From: Bradyrhizobium guangdongense
GTDB lineage: Bacteria > Pseudomonadota > Alphaproteobacteria > Rhizobiales > Xanthobacteraceae
Direction: 5' to 3'
DNA: 64,000 bases
NCBI RefSeq assembly: GCF_004114975.1
Contig: NZ_CP030051.1
Span: forward strand, 5,270,001 to 5,334,000
Shown: positions 1 through 9,100 of the stretch, one piece after another
Numbering within the stretch: position 1 is the first letter of the stretch
Layout: each line of letters begins with the position of its first letter
Translations under genes and position numbers: made by a program
Notes under the pieces: model-generated
The model's input: the letters and a program-made list of their open reading frames with translations, nothing else
Told to the model about the DNA's origin: nothing
Databases searched by the model: none

Positions 1-35
1 AGGTGCCTTTACACCACGGCCGGACGATGCGGCAA

Positions 36-49
36 TTGACAATTGTCAA
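36..49 (-). promoter_or_regulatory. FixK/FNR-type box (perfect palindrome)
   Basis: TTGACAATTGTCAA is a perfect dyad that fits the FNR/FixK pattern TTGA-N6-TCAA. It lies just past the stop of the gene ending at 96, so it most likely serves a leftward gene beyond the window edge. The target cannot be seen, and the orientation is inferred. Confidence 0.5.
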
Positions 50-95
50 ATTGGCGCGAGCGCGCACAATCCCGAAACGGTGAAGATCCAACGGC

Positions 96-425
96 TTAGC
101 CGATCTCGAAGTCTACGCTTTGCGCGGCATCCTCGCCGCGCCCGTTGAGGGCCCTCAAGAAGTATGTTCCCGGCTCGATGGCCTCGGGCAATCTGATACG
201 CAGGGCCCCGACGGGAACAGGCGATGCAACCCTGGTGACGGTCTCAGACAATTGGCGGCCGCTTGCCTTCTCAACCAGTACGACCTGCGCGCCCACCATC
301 AGCCTTCGATATTTGGCAACAATGACGCGGTTTTCAATTTCAATGGAGTTGATGATGGGTTTCATGCGCCCACAAGTAGAAATTTCAAAAGCTTGCACGG
401 GGACCGTAGAACCCACGACCGGCAT
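96..425 (-). CDS. Hypothetical protein, 109 aa
   Basis: A protein of unknown function. It has no signal peptide or membrane segment. The sequence alternates short hydrophobic stretches with Gly/Pro turns and ends in FEIG, which suggests a small beta-rich domain, but I recognise no family. I use the ATG at 425; a TTG two codons upstream (431) is the alternative, and neither has a clear ribosome-binding site. The next gene on the same strand ends at 464, so the two could be co-transcribed. Codon use matches the surrounding genes. Confidence 0.55.
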   Translation of the reverse strand: MPVVGSTVPVQAFEISTCGRMKPIINSIEIENRVIVAKYRRLMVGAQVVLVEKASGRQLSETVTRVASPVPVGALRIRLPEAIEPGTYFLRALNGRGEDAAQSVDFEIG

Positions 426-463
426 GGTCAACTATAAATTGTGATCTCGAAAACTGCGCCCAA

Positions 464-1867
464 TCAGCTCGCGCGCGTCGATTTGCGCTCGCCTGTCGCC
501 GCGTTCTCCGCGGCGCGGCTCATCAGCGACGCATAATCGTCACCGAACAGCACCTGGCAGAAGCGGATCGCGGCCTGCACCTGCTGTTGCCGGTAGGTGC
601 GCACCTTGTGATCGGCGGCCCGCAGCGACTGCACCAGCTGCTCGGTCGACCGTTCGACATATTGCTGCAGGTCGGAATAGGTGCGCAGCGTCACCTCGTT
701 GATCGCGAGCTCGCTCGCGTAATTGCGGCAGGTTGCGACGAAGTCGATCAGCGCGACCGTTTCCTCGACCTCGGTGCTGTCGATCCGCGCTCCCGGCGGA
801 ATATCCTTTTCGGGTCGCTGACGCAGAATGCGGCGGACGCGGCCGGGAACACTATCGATCTCCGATTGCAGCGCGTTGGAGATGTCGGCCCGGATCGATG
901 TCAGCTGCTTGCCCCAAGCGGAATCGTTGCGCAGGTCGAGTTCCGTGCGCAGGCCGCGAACACCGTCATGCAGCGCCTTGAGATTGTCGGCGAAGGTCTC
1001 GAAATGACCGCGCTTGATGTCCATTCGCAAAATGGCGGCAACGCGGGACAGATCGTGCAGGGCTATCGTGACGGCGACGCCGTAAGGTGTGGCTGCGACG
1101 CGGATCTCGTCGTCGGACGCGGCGATCTTGATGGCAAGCCGAATGATCTGCCACGGCGCGGTCATCCGCTGGACCACCACCGACAGTGCAAAGGGCAACA
1201 TCTGCGGGGTCTGGAGTACCGGAATATTGAGCGCAGACGTCACGGAGGCGATCTGGGGATCGCCGAACGTGCGCAGGAAGCGCGGCAGCTTTTCATTGAG
1301 CGTGGCGAGGGCCTCGCGAACGGCGAGGACAGCGCCGATGGAATAGAGGTCCTCGATCACGTTGGGCGCACCGACGCGGGCGAGCGCGCGCGACTTGTCG
1401 CCGCCGCCAGGTCCCGTCAGCTCGGAGATCGCATCGGCGGCCACGGCCTGCAGCTTGAGCGCCAGCGCCTCGACCTGTCCTGTGCTGTCTGTTGCCGGCA
1501 TGCGGGCCAGTGCGGCCTCGAATTCAGCGATCTTGTCCGGAGCACCATCGCGGCCGAGCCATTGCCAGATCGGATGCAGCGAAGAGCGACGGATCTGGCC
1601 GACCCGAATCGGGGCGCCCGCCTCGATCAGAAACGGTTCCACAACTTGGAACAGCAGCCGCGATAGATCGTCGGTGCGTGGCGGCGGGGCGTCGTCGGTC
1701 TCGCTCTTACGTACGATCTTGCGCAACTGCTCGAGCACGAGCGTTGCCACGGCCGTATCCTGGCCGCGCTCGAGCGCGCGCTCGAACTCCCGCATCAGCA
1801 GCGCCTGCGCCTGCGGCGGGAGCTGCGCGAGATATTCCCTCAGCCGCTCGATCGATGTCTGGCTCAT
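464..1867 (-). CDS. Conserved-type hypothetical protein, 467 aa
   Basis: A long soluble protein with no recognised domain. It appears mostly alpha-helical: Leu/Ala/Glu/Arg-rich throughout, with a helical N-terminus (residues 1-60) and a long charged helical stretch near 290-350. There is no signal peptide, and the only weakly hydrophobic patch (about 225-245) is too short to be a secure membrane anchor. It is clearly coding, with strong third-position GC over its whole length. It lies downstream of feuPQ in the same orientation with a gap of about 150 bp, so co-transcription is possible but not shown. Function unknown. Confidence 0.7.
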   Translation of the reverse strand: MSQTSIERLREYLAQLPPQAQALLMREFERALERGQDTAVATLVLEQLRKIVRKSETDDAPPPRTDDLSRLLFQVVEPFLIEAGAPIRVGQIRRSSLHPIWQWLGRDGAPDKIAEFEAALARMPATDSTGQVEALALKLQAVAADAISELTGPGGGDKSRALARVGAPNVIEDLYSIGAVLAVREALATLNEKLPRFLRTFGDPQIASVTSALNIPVLQTPQMLPFALSVVVQRMTAPWQIIRLAIKIAASDDEIRVAATPYGVAVTIALHDLSRVAAILRMDIKRGHFETFADNLKALHDGVRGLRTELDLRNDSAWGKQLTSIRADISNALQSEIDSVPGRVRRILRQRPEKDIPPGARIDSTEVEETVALIDFVATCRNYASELAINEVTLRTYSDLQQYVERSTEQLVQSLRAADHKVRTYRQQQVQAAIRFCQVLFGDDYASLMSRAAENAATGERKSTRAS

Positions 1868-2015
1868 GCGCCCGGGTAATGCATGGTAAAGTGGCGGACG
1901 TGGGATGCGTCCGTTCCGATCATAGGTGGGAGCGCCTTAAGAAGCCGTTGAGGACGTTGCGCCGAATTCCCCTGGTTTCACCCGGAAACCCAAATAATCG
2001 TGTTGGATCAGAGGA

Positions 2016-3440
2016 TTATATTCCCGGCAACACCAGCTCGGCCCGCAGGCCCCCGATCGGCGCACGGCCAAGCGAGAGATTGCCGCCATAGAGAGCGGCG
2101 AGGTCGGTCACGATCGACAGGCCGAGGCCCGAGCCCGGCTTTGATTCGTCGAGCCGCTGGCCGCGCCGGGAAACCTGGGCGCGCTCGGCCTCCGAGAGGC
2201 CGCGCCCATCATCATCGACGATAAGCCGCAGCCGGGGGCCCGCGCCCGCCTGCTGCGGGGCCTCTACCAAGACTTCGATAAAGACCCGCGAAGCGGCCCA
2301 TTTGCAGGCGTTGTCGACCAGATTGCCGACCATCTCCTCCAGATCCTGCCGCTCGCCCCGGAATTTCGCAGAGGGATCGGCCTTGGCTTCGACGGTAATG
2401 CCCCGGCCGCGGTGGATCTTCTCCATGGTCCGCCGCAGTCCTTCGATGGCGGGCGCAACCTCCGTCACCGTGCCGACGATCGAGACTCTTGCCGCAATGC
2501 GGGCGCGCTCCAGGTGGTGGGCGAGCTGATTGCGCATCACGTCGGCCTGCTCCATCACCTTGGCCGCGAACGGATCGTCGGCATGCGAGCCGGCCTCATT
2601 CACGATCACTGACAGCGGCGTCTTGATCGCATGGGCGAGGTTGCCGACATGGGTGCGGGCGCGCTCGACGATCTCCCTGTTGGCATCGATCAGCGCGTTG
2701 GTCTCACGCGCCAGCGGCGCGATTTCGACCGGAAACTCGCCCTCGAGCCGCTCCGCCCGCCCGGAGCGGATATCGGCGATGGATTCCGAGATGCGCTTGA
2801 GCGGCGCGAGACCGAAGCGGACCTGGAACACGGTCGTCAGCAGCAGCACGATGCCGAGCGCCGTGAACGTGCCGCCGAGATAATAGTCGAAGCTGCGGGT
2901 CTCATCGAAAATCTCGGTGTCGTCGCCAGCGACGCTGACCAGGTATTTGCCGTCGGCGCCGAGATCGACCGGACGCTCGACCATGCGCAGATTCTGCCCT
3001 TCCGGCCCATCGACATAGGCGAGGCGAATGCCGGCGGCGGTGAGCTCGGCGCCCTGGTCTTCCAGTTTCGGCAGCTTCTTGTCCCAGAGCGAGCGCGAGG
3101 AGCGCACCTCCGGCTTCTCGGTGTCGGTACGCGTGATCTGCCAATACCAGCCGGACAGCGGCAGCTCGAAGAGGGGCTCGCCGAGCGACTGGAATTGGCG
3201 GTCCGGCGGCTCGTCAGGGGTGGCCACCTCGGCGATCAGGGTGCGGAGATAGAGGTTGAGCCGGCGGTCGAAGGCGCGCTCGGTGGCGTTCTTGTAGACC
3301 GAGGACAGCACCACGCCCGTGATGGCCAGGATCACCACGAGCCAGGCGGTCGCCGATAGGAACAGGCGGTTCGCAAGCGAGCTGGCGGGCATCGGAATGA
3401 TCCCGGGAGCGCGAGGGGGCGGCATGGCATCGGCAGTCAT
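2016..3440 (-). CDS. feuQ: Sensor histidine kinase, FeuQ/PhoQ type
   Basis: An inner-membrane sensor kinase. The first transmembrane helix is at about residues 27-48, followed by a periplasmic sensor of about 140 aa, a second helix near 190-210 and a HAMP region. The phospho-acceptor motif is HAIKTPLSVI, the variant seen in PhoQ/FeuQ kinases, not HELRTP. N box NLVDNACKWA, G1 box DDDGRGL and G2 box GSGLGLSI are all present, so the kinase should be active. It follows the response regulator gene by 58 bp and is its evident partner. In rhizobia FeuPQ has been linked to iron uptake and to osmoadaptation/cyclic glucan export; which applies here cannot be read from sequence. Confidence 0.85.
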   Translation of the reverse strand: MTADAMPPPRAPGIIPMPASSLANRLFLSATAWLVVILAITGVVLSSVYKNATERAFDRRLNLYLRTLIAEVATPDEPPDRQFQSLGEPLFELPLSGWYWQITRTDTEKPEVRSSRSLWDKKLPKLEDQGAELTAAGIRLAYVDGPEGQNLRMVERPVDLGADGKYLVSVAGDDTEIFDETRSFDYYLGGTFTALGIVLLLTTVFQVRFGLAPLKRISESIADIRSGRAERLEGEFPVEIAPLARETNALIDANREIVERARTHVGNLAHAIKTPLSVIVNEAGSHADDPFAAKVMEQADVMRNQLAHHLERARIAARVSIVGTVTEVAPAIEGLRRTMEKIHRGRGITVEAKADPSAKFRGERQDLEEMVGNLVDNACKWAASRVFIEVLVEAPQQAGAGPRLRLIVDDDGRGLSEAERAQVSRRGQRLDESKPGSGLGLSIVTDLAALYGGNLSLGRAPIGGLRAELVLPGI

Positions 3441-3498
3441 GACCCGACCAAGGCCCGTGTCGCGCCGTGCGTCAAGCCAAGATCCTTGGAGAGACCTC

Positions 3499-4170
3499 TC
3501 AGGCGCCGGCGGCCGGAGGGGTCAGGAGATAGCCGAGCCCGCGGACGGTCTGGATGATATCGACGTCGAGCTTCTTGCGGATGCGGCCGACGAAGACTTC
3601 AATCGTGTTGGAGTCGCGGTCAAAGTCCTGGTCGTAGAGATGCTCGACCAGCTCGGTGCGCGAGACGACGCGACCCGAATGGTGCATCAGGTAGGCCAGA
3701 AGCCGATATTCGTGCGAGGTCATCTTGACCGGGTTGCCCGAAACGCTGACCCGGCCGGTGCGGGTGTCGAGCGTGACAGGGCCACAGCTGAGTTCGCTCT
3801 GGGCATGACCGGTCGAGCGGCGCAGCAGCGCACGGATGCGCGCCAGCACCTCCTCCAGATGGAACGGCTTGGGCACGTAATCGTCGGCGCCGGCATCGAA
3901 ACCCTGCACCTTGTCACTCCAGCGATCGCGGGCGGTGAGGATCAGCACAGGCATGGTGCGGCCGTTGCGGCGCCAGGCCTCCAGCACCGAGATGCCGTCC
4001 TTCTTCGGCAAGCCGATATCGAGCACCACGGCGTCGTAGGGCTCGTTGTCGCCGAGATAGTGTCCTTCTTCTCCGTCGAAGGCGCGGTCGACGACATAGC
4101 CTGCGTCGGTCAGCGCCTTGGTGAGCTGGCGATTGAGATCGGGGTCATCCTCAACAACGAGCAGGCGCAC
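3499..4170 (-). CDS. feuP: OmpR-family response regulator, FeuP type
   Basis: A two-domain transcription factor: a receiver domain (phospho-acceptor Asp in VLDIGLPKKDG, conserved Lys in YVPKPF) followed by an OmpR winged helix (SHEYRLLAYLMHHSG...NTIEVFVGRIRKKL). The sequence closely resembles rhizobial FeuP as I recall it. The start chosen is GTG at 4170, giving a protein that begins V/M-RLLVVEDD, with GGAGAG just upstream. An ATG 12 codons further upstream would add a tail with no family support. It is the first gene of a feuP-feuQ operon. TGAAC repeats upstream suggest autoregulation (separate entry). Confidence 0.88.
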   Translation of the reverse strand: MRLLVVEDDPDLNRQLTKALTDAGYVVDRAFDGEEGHYLGDNEPYDAVVLDIGLPKKDGISVLEAWRRNGRTMPVLILTARDRWSDKVQGFDAGADDYVPKPFHLEEVLARIRALLRRSTGHAQSELSCGPVTLDTRTGRVSVSGNPVKMTSHEYRLLAYLMHHSGRVVSRTELVEHLYDQDFDRDSNTIEVFVGRIRKKLDVDIIQTVRGLGYLLTPPAAGA

Positions 4171-4194
4171 GCTTCTCTCCAGACATAGGCCGCA

Positions 4195-4241
4195 TGAACA
4201 CGGCACCAGATGAGCAATTCCGGCGTGAACTGAATATGAAC
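4195..4241 (-). promoter_or_regulatory. Candidate FeuP operator: TGAAC repeats
   Basis: TGAAC occurs at 4226-4230 and 4237-4241, an exact 11-bp period, and again at 4195-4199. On the coding strand the pair reads GTTCA-N6-GTTCA. Direct repeats spaced by about one helical turn are the usual binding pattern of OmpR-family regulators. The repeats sit 25-70 bp upstream of the feuP start. Confidence 0.4.
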
Positions 4242-4400
4242 ACCGGGAACCGGGCGCGTTACTTTTTGGTCATATACGATGTGTTCGGGCCCGATGCGAC
4301 TGCGCCCGCCACACCACCGGACCGGCCGGCAGCGTGACGGGCGCAATGTGCCGCGTTGTGCGGCGAAGAGGAAGGTCCGCCCTTCCCGTCGATTCGGCCG

Positions 4401-4556
4401 TCAGGTCCGGAAGAACACGAACCAGATGACGGCGAGGATCAAGATCGCAAGCCCGGTCGAGATGGCGAGCAGTGCGGCGACCGACGGTCCCGGTTCGCCC
4501 TGGCGCGCCTCGGTCGGAGTTTCGACGACCCGGTTCTGCTCTCGCGTGGTTGCCAT
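4401..4556 (-). CDS. Small single-span membrane protein, 51 aa
   Basis: A short gene with a good ribosome-binding site (GAGGA, 5 nt before the ATG at 4556). The polar N-terminal half (about 27 residues, charged, Pro/Gly-rich) is followed by one strong hydrophobic helix (about residues 28-49) ending FVFFRT. It is likely an inner-membrane protein with its N-terminus in the cytoplasm. Longer in-frame versions exist upstream but lack a ribosome site, and the region there does not look coding. It is divergent from ku across about 235 bp. No family recognised. Confidence 0.6.
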   Translation of the reverse strand: MATTREQNRVVETPTEARQGEPGPSVAALLAISTGLAILILAVIWFVFFRT

Positions 4557-4792
4557 AGTGTCCTCAATCTTTGGATGTCGTCTCCGGTGACTGCAACCTC
4601 CTTGCAGCCGTCTGTCCCGAGCCAACGCCCCATCCGATACGATGTTCCGGCCTTTTGCCGCGGGATCAGGCAGCGACCACAAGCCCAGCGACCGGTTAAC
4701 GCAGTTGCCAGATTCAGCGTCCCGCCTCGCTATGATTCGCTGTTCCTCGATGGTATCCTTGTCTGCTGTCCCTGTTGCGTTTGGAGTAACCC

Positions 4793-5767
4793 ATGGCCCC
4801 CCGTGCCAATTGGAAGGGTTTTTTGCGCCTCTCGCTCGTGACCTGTCCGGTCGCGCTGTATCCCGCCACATCGGATACCGAGAAGGTCTCGTTCAACCAG
4901 ATCAACCGCAAGACCGGCCACCGGATCAAGTACCTCAAGGTCGACGCCGAGACCGGTGACGAGGTGACCTCCGAGGACATCGTCAAGGGCTACAAGGTCG
5001 ACACCGACACCTACATCGAGGTCACCAAGGACGAGCTCGACGATATCGCGCTCGACTCCACCCATACGATCGAGATCGACGAGTTCGTGCCGAAGGCCGA
5101 CATCGACAACCGCTATCTGATCCGCCCCTATTATCTCGTGCCCGACGGCAAGGTCGGCCACGACGCCTATGCGGTGATCCGCGAGACCATTCGCAGCATG
5201 GACAAGGTCGCGATCGGTCGCGTGGTGCTGACCAATCGCGAGCACATCATCGCGCTGGAGCCGCTCGAGAGCGGGCTGATGGGCACGCTGCTGCGCTATC
5301 CCTACGAAGTTCGCAGCGAGAAGGAATATTTCGACGACATCCAGGACGTGAAGCTGACGAAGGACATGCTCGACCTCGCCAAGCACATCGTCGAGAAGAA
5401 ATCCGGCGCCTTCGAGCCCGAGCTGTTCGAGGACCATTACGAGACCGCGTTGATCGATCTCATCAACAAGAAGCGCGCGGGCACACCGATCGCGGCCAAG
5501 TCCACGCCGAAGACCGGCGGCAACGTCATCAACCTGATGGACGCGCTGAAGAAGAGCCTCGCGAGCGAGAAGGATGCAGCTCCTGCGGCGAAGGTCGCCA
5601 AGGAAGCCATCAAAACCAAGAAGTCCAAGAAGCGCGTCGAGGGCCAGCGCGAGATGCTGCTGCCGATCTCCGGCAAGGGCGGCAAGGAGGCCGCAGCCAA
5701 GGAGGCTGCGCCCAAGAAAGCCGACAAGCCGGTGCGCACCACAACGCGAGCCAAGAAAGCCGGCTGA
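4793..5767 (+). CDS. ku: Ku homodimer, non-homologous end joining
   Basis: Bacterial Ku: it binds DNA ends as a ring-shaped homodimer and recruits LigD for end joining. The N-terminal signature (MAPRANWKGFLRLSLVTCPV, then ATSDTEKVSFNQINR) and the whole core to about residue 255 are typical. The C-terminal tail (about 265-324) is rich in Lys and Ala, as in many rhizobial Ku proteins, where such tails bind DNA or LigD. No ligD is in the window; rhizobia often have several ku genes, so the partner may be elsewhere. The ATG at 4793 gives the conserved start. A small gene follows after 58 bp. Confidence 0.95.
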   Translation: MAPRANWKGFLRLSLVTCPVALYPATSDTEKVSFNQINRKTGHRIKYLKVDAETGDEVTSEDIVKGYKVDTDTYIEVTKDELDDIALDSTHTIEIDEFVPKADIDNRYLIRPYYLVPDGKVGHDAYAVIRETIRSMDKVAIGRVVLTNREHIIALEPLESGLMGTLLRYPYEVRSEKEYFDDIQDVKLTKDMLDLAKHIVEKKSGAFEPELFEDHYETALIDLINKKRAGTPIAAKSTPKTGGNVINLMDALKKSLASEKDAAPAAKVAKEAIKTKKSKKRVEGQREMLLPISGKGGKEAAAKEAAPKKADKPVRTTTRAKKAG

Positions 5768-5825
5768 CGGCATCGCATCGCTGGTCGCACCGTGACGCCG
5801 CTCCTCACCGATCGGGCAGCCTGAC

Positions 5826-6062
5826 ATGCCCTGGTCGACGCCGTTCGACGATCCGATCGGCTTGCGCGGCGGGCGCAAGCTGCGCACGTTGCAAGAGGCG
5901 GCCGACTTCATCATGCAGCTGCCCGAGGCCGAGCAGCAGGAGGCTCGCTGGCAGACCGCGATCGAGATGCTGATCAACGCAGCGGAGACCGGCGGCGGCT
6001 GGCTGATGTTCGCCCGCATCGGCATGCTGCGCGCATTGAGCGCGAATACCCGGCGTCGATGA
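5826..6062 (+). CDS. Small hypothetical protein, 78 aa
   Basis: A small soluble protein of unknown function. It begins MPWSTPFDDPI, then has a helical segment (LRTLQEAADFIMQLPEAEQQ) and a C-terminal helix with FARIGMLRAL. I have the impression that such 75-80-aa proteins recur in bradyrhizobial genomes, but I cannot name a family. It starts 58 bp after ku on the same strand and could be co-transcribed with it. Composition and codon use look native. Confidence 0.6.
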   Translation: MPWSTPFDDPIGLRGGRKLRTLQEAADFIMQLPEAEQQEARWQTAIEMLINAAETGGGWLMFARIGMLRALSANTRRR

Positions 6063-6363
6063 GCCGCGATCGGCATGCTTGCCGATCGATTGAGGAACAG
6101 CCTCAACAATCCCTTAAGCGGCATGGTCACTTTCGCCACCACGACTCCATCCTGCCGCCGCAGGCGCACACCACCACGCGGGGCGCGCTCGCTTCCGTTC
6201 ATTTGAATTGGATAATGAAACCTTCGCTTAACGGCTGTTACCTTAAGACACATCAGGCCAGCTCGGCCGAGCACGCCCTTATTGATGGGCGCAAGTCTCG
6301 TCGATCACTTTACCACTTTGATAACGGCGCCCGCCTATACTGGACCGAATGAAGGAGTTGGCG
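6063..6363 (+). other. Intergenic region before the pilin gene
   Basis: About 300 bp with no convincing gene. It holds a possible -10 element, TATACT at 6336-6341, placed to give a very short leader before the pilin ribosome site (AAGGAG, 6352-6357). TTAA half-sites occur near 6227 and 6242, but their spacing does not fit the CtrA consensus. Confidence 0.4.
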
Positions 6364-6528
6364 ATGATTTTGCTCAGGTCTTTTCTTGCCGACGAGAGTG
6401 CCGCCACCGCAATCGAGTATGGCCTGATCGCCGCCGGCATCGCACTCGCCATCGTGACCGTCGTCACCAACACGGGCAGCGTCCTGCTCAGCAACAAGTT
6501 CGTCTCGATCAGCGCGGCCGCGAAGTAA
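6364..6528 (+). CDS. Flp/Fap-type pilin, 54 aa
   Basis: A short type IVb pilin-like protein. After MILLRSFLADESA comes the Flp core ATAIEYGLIAAGIALAIV, a hydrophobic N-terminal helix carrying the conserved Glu and Tyr. The prepilin cleavage site is usually Gly just before ATAIEYG; here the residue is Ala, so processing may be altered. The start at 6364 is fixed by AAGGAG six bases upstream; an in-frame ATG at 6349 is less likely. No tad/cpa secretion genes are in the window, so this is an orphan pilin gene whose export machinery would be elsewhere. Confidence 0.8.
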   Translation: MILLRSFLADESAATAIEYGLIAAGIALAIVTVVTNTGSVLLSNKFVSISAAAK

Positions 6529-6571
6529 CTCCCCCTGGCCCTTGCGAGGCACGCCACCGATCTCGCGCACC

Positions 6572-6585
6572 ATGATCTGAGTCAA
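6572..6585 (+). promoter_or_regulatory. Degenerate FixK/FNR-type box
   Basis: ATGATCTGAGTCAA matches TTGA-N6-TCAA at all but the first base. If used with the usual -41.5 geometry, transcription would start near 6620. That would favour the second ATG (6642) of the phosphorylase gene over the first (6612). Weak on its own; supported only by the perfect boxes nearby. Confidence 0.25.
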
Positions 6586-6611
6586 GCCTGTCGAACCGGC
6601 GGCGGCTAAGC

Positions 6612-8183
6612 ATGACGGACCCAGCTCCTGCGGTCCGCGCCATGCTTCCAGATCCCTCACGCTCCCAGCTCAAGATACGCCGCGTCCATCTCGATACGGG
6701 CCGCGAGAACGTGGTCGTCGTCTCCAGGCGCTCGAAGGCGCTGCGTGCGGACATCTTTCGCGGCTTCAGCCGCGTCGAGCTGCGTCTCGACGACAAGACG
6801 CTGCTCGCGACGCTCCTGATCACCGACGACGACGCGTTGGCGGCCGAGGACGAGATCGGCCTTTCCGAGCCGGCATTCCACCGCTTCGCAAAGCCCGTCG
6901 GCACCCTGGTCACAGTCGCACCGGCCGCGCCTCCGGAAAGCCTCGAAGCGGTCCGCGCCAAGATTCGCGGCCAAACGCTCGACAAGGCCGAGATCGGCGC
7001 GATCATCAACGACCTCGCGCATTTTCGCTATTCCGACATGGAGATCGCCGCGTTCCTGATCGGCTCGGCGAGCTTCATCACCAGCGACGAGCTGCTGGCG
7101 CTTACCGGCGCCATGGCGCAGGCCGGTACGCAGCTGGTTTGGCCGGACCCGATCGTGGTCGACAAGCACTGCATCGGCGGCATTCCCGGCAACCGTACCT
7201 CGATGGTCGTGGTGCCGATCGTCGCCGCCCACGGCCTGCCGATCCCGAAGACCTCCTCCCGCGCCATCACCTCGCCGGCCGGAACGGCCGACACGATGGA
7301 GGTGCTGGCCCGGGTGAATGTCGGCGTCGAGGAGATGAAATCGATCGTCTCGTCCTGCAGCGGATGCCTGATCTGGGGCGGGCACGTGAACCTGTCGCCG
7401 GCCGACGACGTGCTGATCTCGGTCGAACGGCCGCTCAGCCTGGACACTCGCGAGCAGATGGTCGCCTCCATCATGTCCAAGAAGATCGCCGCGGGATCGA
7501 CCCACCTGCTGATCGACATTCCGGTGGGGCCGACGGCGAAGGTCACCACCGCGACCGAGGCGATGCGCTTGCGAAAGCTGTTCGAATTCGTCGGCGACCG
7601 GTTCGGCCGAGCAGTCGAGGTGATCACGACCGACGGCCGCCAGCCGATCGGCAACGGCATTGGGCCGGTGCTCGAGGCCAACGACGTAATGGCGGTGCTC
7701 GGCAACGATAAGGATGCGCCGCGTGATTTGCGCGAGAAATCGCTGCGGCTCGCCGCTCACTTGCTGGAATATGATCCGAAGCTGCGCGGCGGTGCCGGCT
7801 ATGCACGCGCGCGCGAGCTGCTCGAGAGCGGCGCCGCCCTGAAACAGATGCAGAAGATCATCGACGCTCAGGGGCCGTCGAAATGCAGCACCGAGCTCGG
7901 CCCCAGCAGCTTCGAGGTCAAAGCTGCCCATGACGGCGTGGTGTCCGGGATCGACTGCCTGCGCCTCAACCGCCTTGCCCGCACCGCCGGGGCGCCGCTC
8001 GACAAGGGCGCCGGCATCCGCCTCTTCAAGAAGATCGGCGATCGCGTCGAGCAAGGCGAGCCACTCTATCGGGTCTACACGTTCGACGGACCCGAACACG
8101 ATCTCGCCGCCTCTGCCGCCCAGCAGGAGACCGGCTACATCCTCAACGGCCATGAGGCTCTCCAGGGCAGGACGCCGTCGTGA
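6612..8183 (+). CDS. AMP/thymidine phosphorylase family (DeoA-like)
   Basis: A nucleoside/nucleotide phosphorylase of the thymidine phosphorylase family. At 523 aa it is longer than E. coli DeoA (about 440) and resembles the archaeal AMP phosphorylase type, with an extra N-terminal domain of about 90 residues. The family signature spans [20 protein letters not shown] and [19 protein letters not shown] (about residues 190-235). AMP phosphorylases convert NMP plus phosphate to base plus ribose 1,5-bisphosphate; thymidine phosphorylases use deoxynucleosides. Which substrate applies is not settled by sequence. Its stop overlaps the PRPP synthetase start (ATG at 8180 against TGA at 8181-8183). An alternative start is ATG at 6642. 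Confidence 0.85.
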   Translation: MTDPAPAVRAMLPDPSRSQLKIRRVHLDTGRENVVVVSRRSKALRADIFRGFSRVELRLDDKTLLATLLITDDDALAAEDEIGLSEPAFHRFAKPVGTLVTVAPAAPPESLEAVRAKIRGQTLDKAEIGAIINDLAHFRYSDMEIAAFLIGSASFITSDELLALTGAMAQAGTQLVWPDPIVVDKHCIGGIPGNRTSMVVVPIVAAHGLPIPKTSSRAITSPAGTADTMEVLARVNVGVEEMKSIVSSCSGCLIWGGHVNLSPADDVLISVERPLSLDTREQMVASIMSKKIAAGSTHLLIDIPVGPTAKVTTATEAMRLRKLFEFVGDRFGRAVEVITTDGRQPIGNGIGPVLEANDVMAVLGNDKDAPRDLREKSLRLAAHLLEYDPKLRGGAGYARARELLESGAALKQMQKIIDAQGPSKCSTELGPSSFEVKAAHDGVVSGIDCLRLNRLARTAGAPLDKGAGIRLFKKIGDRVEQGEPLYRVYTFDGPEHDLAASAAQQETGYILNGHEALQGRTPS

Positions 8184-9100
8184 GAACGATCGCGCTTCAA
8201 ACGCTGCCCTGCGCGACCGGCGCGGCGAAGCGCCTCGCGGGGCGGCTTGAACTTGGCTGCGACGAGATCGCCCTGCACCGCTTTCCCGACGGCGAGCTGC
8301 GCGTCACGGTCGCTCCTGCGGCAGAGACGACGATCCTCTATGCGCCGCTCGATCAACCCAACGACAAGCTGATCGCTCTGCTGTTCGCCGCGGAAGCGCT
8401 GCGGCGCGGTGGCGCCCGGCGGCTGGTGCTGGTGGCTCCCTATCTCTGCTACATGCGGCAGGACGCCGCGTTTCATCCGGGCGAAGCGATCAGCCAGCGC
8501 GCCATGGGCACACTGCTGGCAACGCTCGTGGATCGCATCGTCACGGTGGACGCCCACTTGCACCGCACCCCCAACATCAGGTCCGTCTTTCCAGGCATCG
8601 AGGCGCAGAATCTGTCCGCGATGCCGGCGATCGCGGATGCGCTTGGCGCCGATGGTCTCGATCCCGCCACCGTCGTGATCGGTCCCGACGCGGAGTCCGA
8701 GCCCTGGGTCAGGGATCTTGCGGCGCGCCTCGGCTTGCAGCACACCGTCGCGCGCAAGACGCGGCAGGGCGATCGCTCCGTGGATATCGATTTTGCCGAT
8801 CCGGCGCTGCTTTGCGGGCGACCGGCGCTGATGGTCGACGACATCGTCTCGTCGGGAACGACGCTGATGGTCGCAGCGAGGGCACTGCGGGCGATCGGTG
8901 CAACGGCCGTCGATGCGGTTGTGACGCATGCGCTGTTTCCGGCCGCGCTGGTGGCCGCATTCGCCGACGCCGGCATCCGCTCGATCCGTTCGACTGACAG
9001 CGTGCCGCATCCGACCAACGCGATCACGCTCGATAAGACGCTCGCGGCTGCCCTGTCGTCCGAACTCGGCACGACACATTCCCTGGAGACGACAAGATGA
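8180..9100 (+). CDS. Ribose-phosphate pyrophosphokinase (PRPP synthetase)
   Basis: Makes PRPP from ribose 5-phosphate and ATP. Seen motifs: FPDGE (about residue 35), the RQD loop in [12 protein letters not shown] (about 93-103), the metal-binding VDAHLH (about 123), and the PRPP loop [12 protein letters not shown] (about 216-227). At 306 aa it is a little short for a housekeeping class I enzyme and its regulatory residues diverge, so it is probably a second, specialised copy. It is the middle gene of a tightly coupled operon, overlapping the genes on both sides by 4 bp, so it probably works on pentose phosphates released by its neighbour. Confidence 0.88.
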   Translation: MRTIALQTLPCATGAAKRLAGRLELGCDEIALHRFPDGELRVTVAPAAETTILYAPLDQPNDKLIALLFAAEALRRGGARRLVLVAPYLCYMRQDAAFHPGEAISQRAMGTLLATLVDRIVTVDAHLHRTPNIRSVFPGIEAQNLSAMPAIADALGADGLDPATVVIGPDAESEPWVRDLAARLGLQHTVARKTRQGDRSVDIDFADPALLCGRPALMVDDIVSSGTTLMVAARALRAIGATAVDAVVTHALFPAALVAAFADAGIRSIRSTDSVPHPTNAITLDKTLAAALSSELGTTHSLETTR

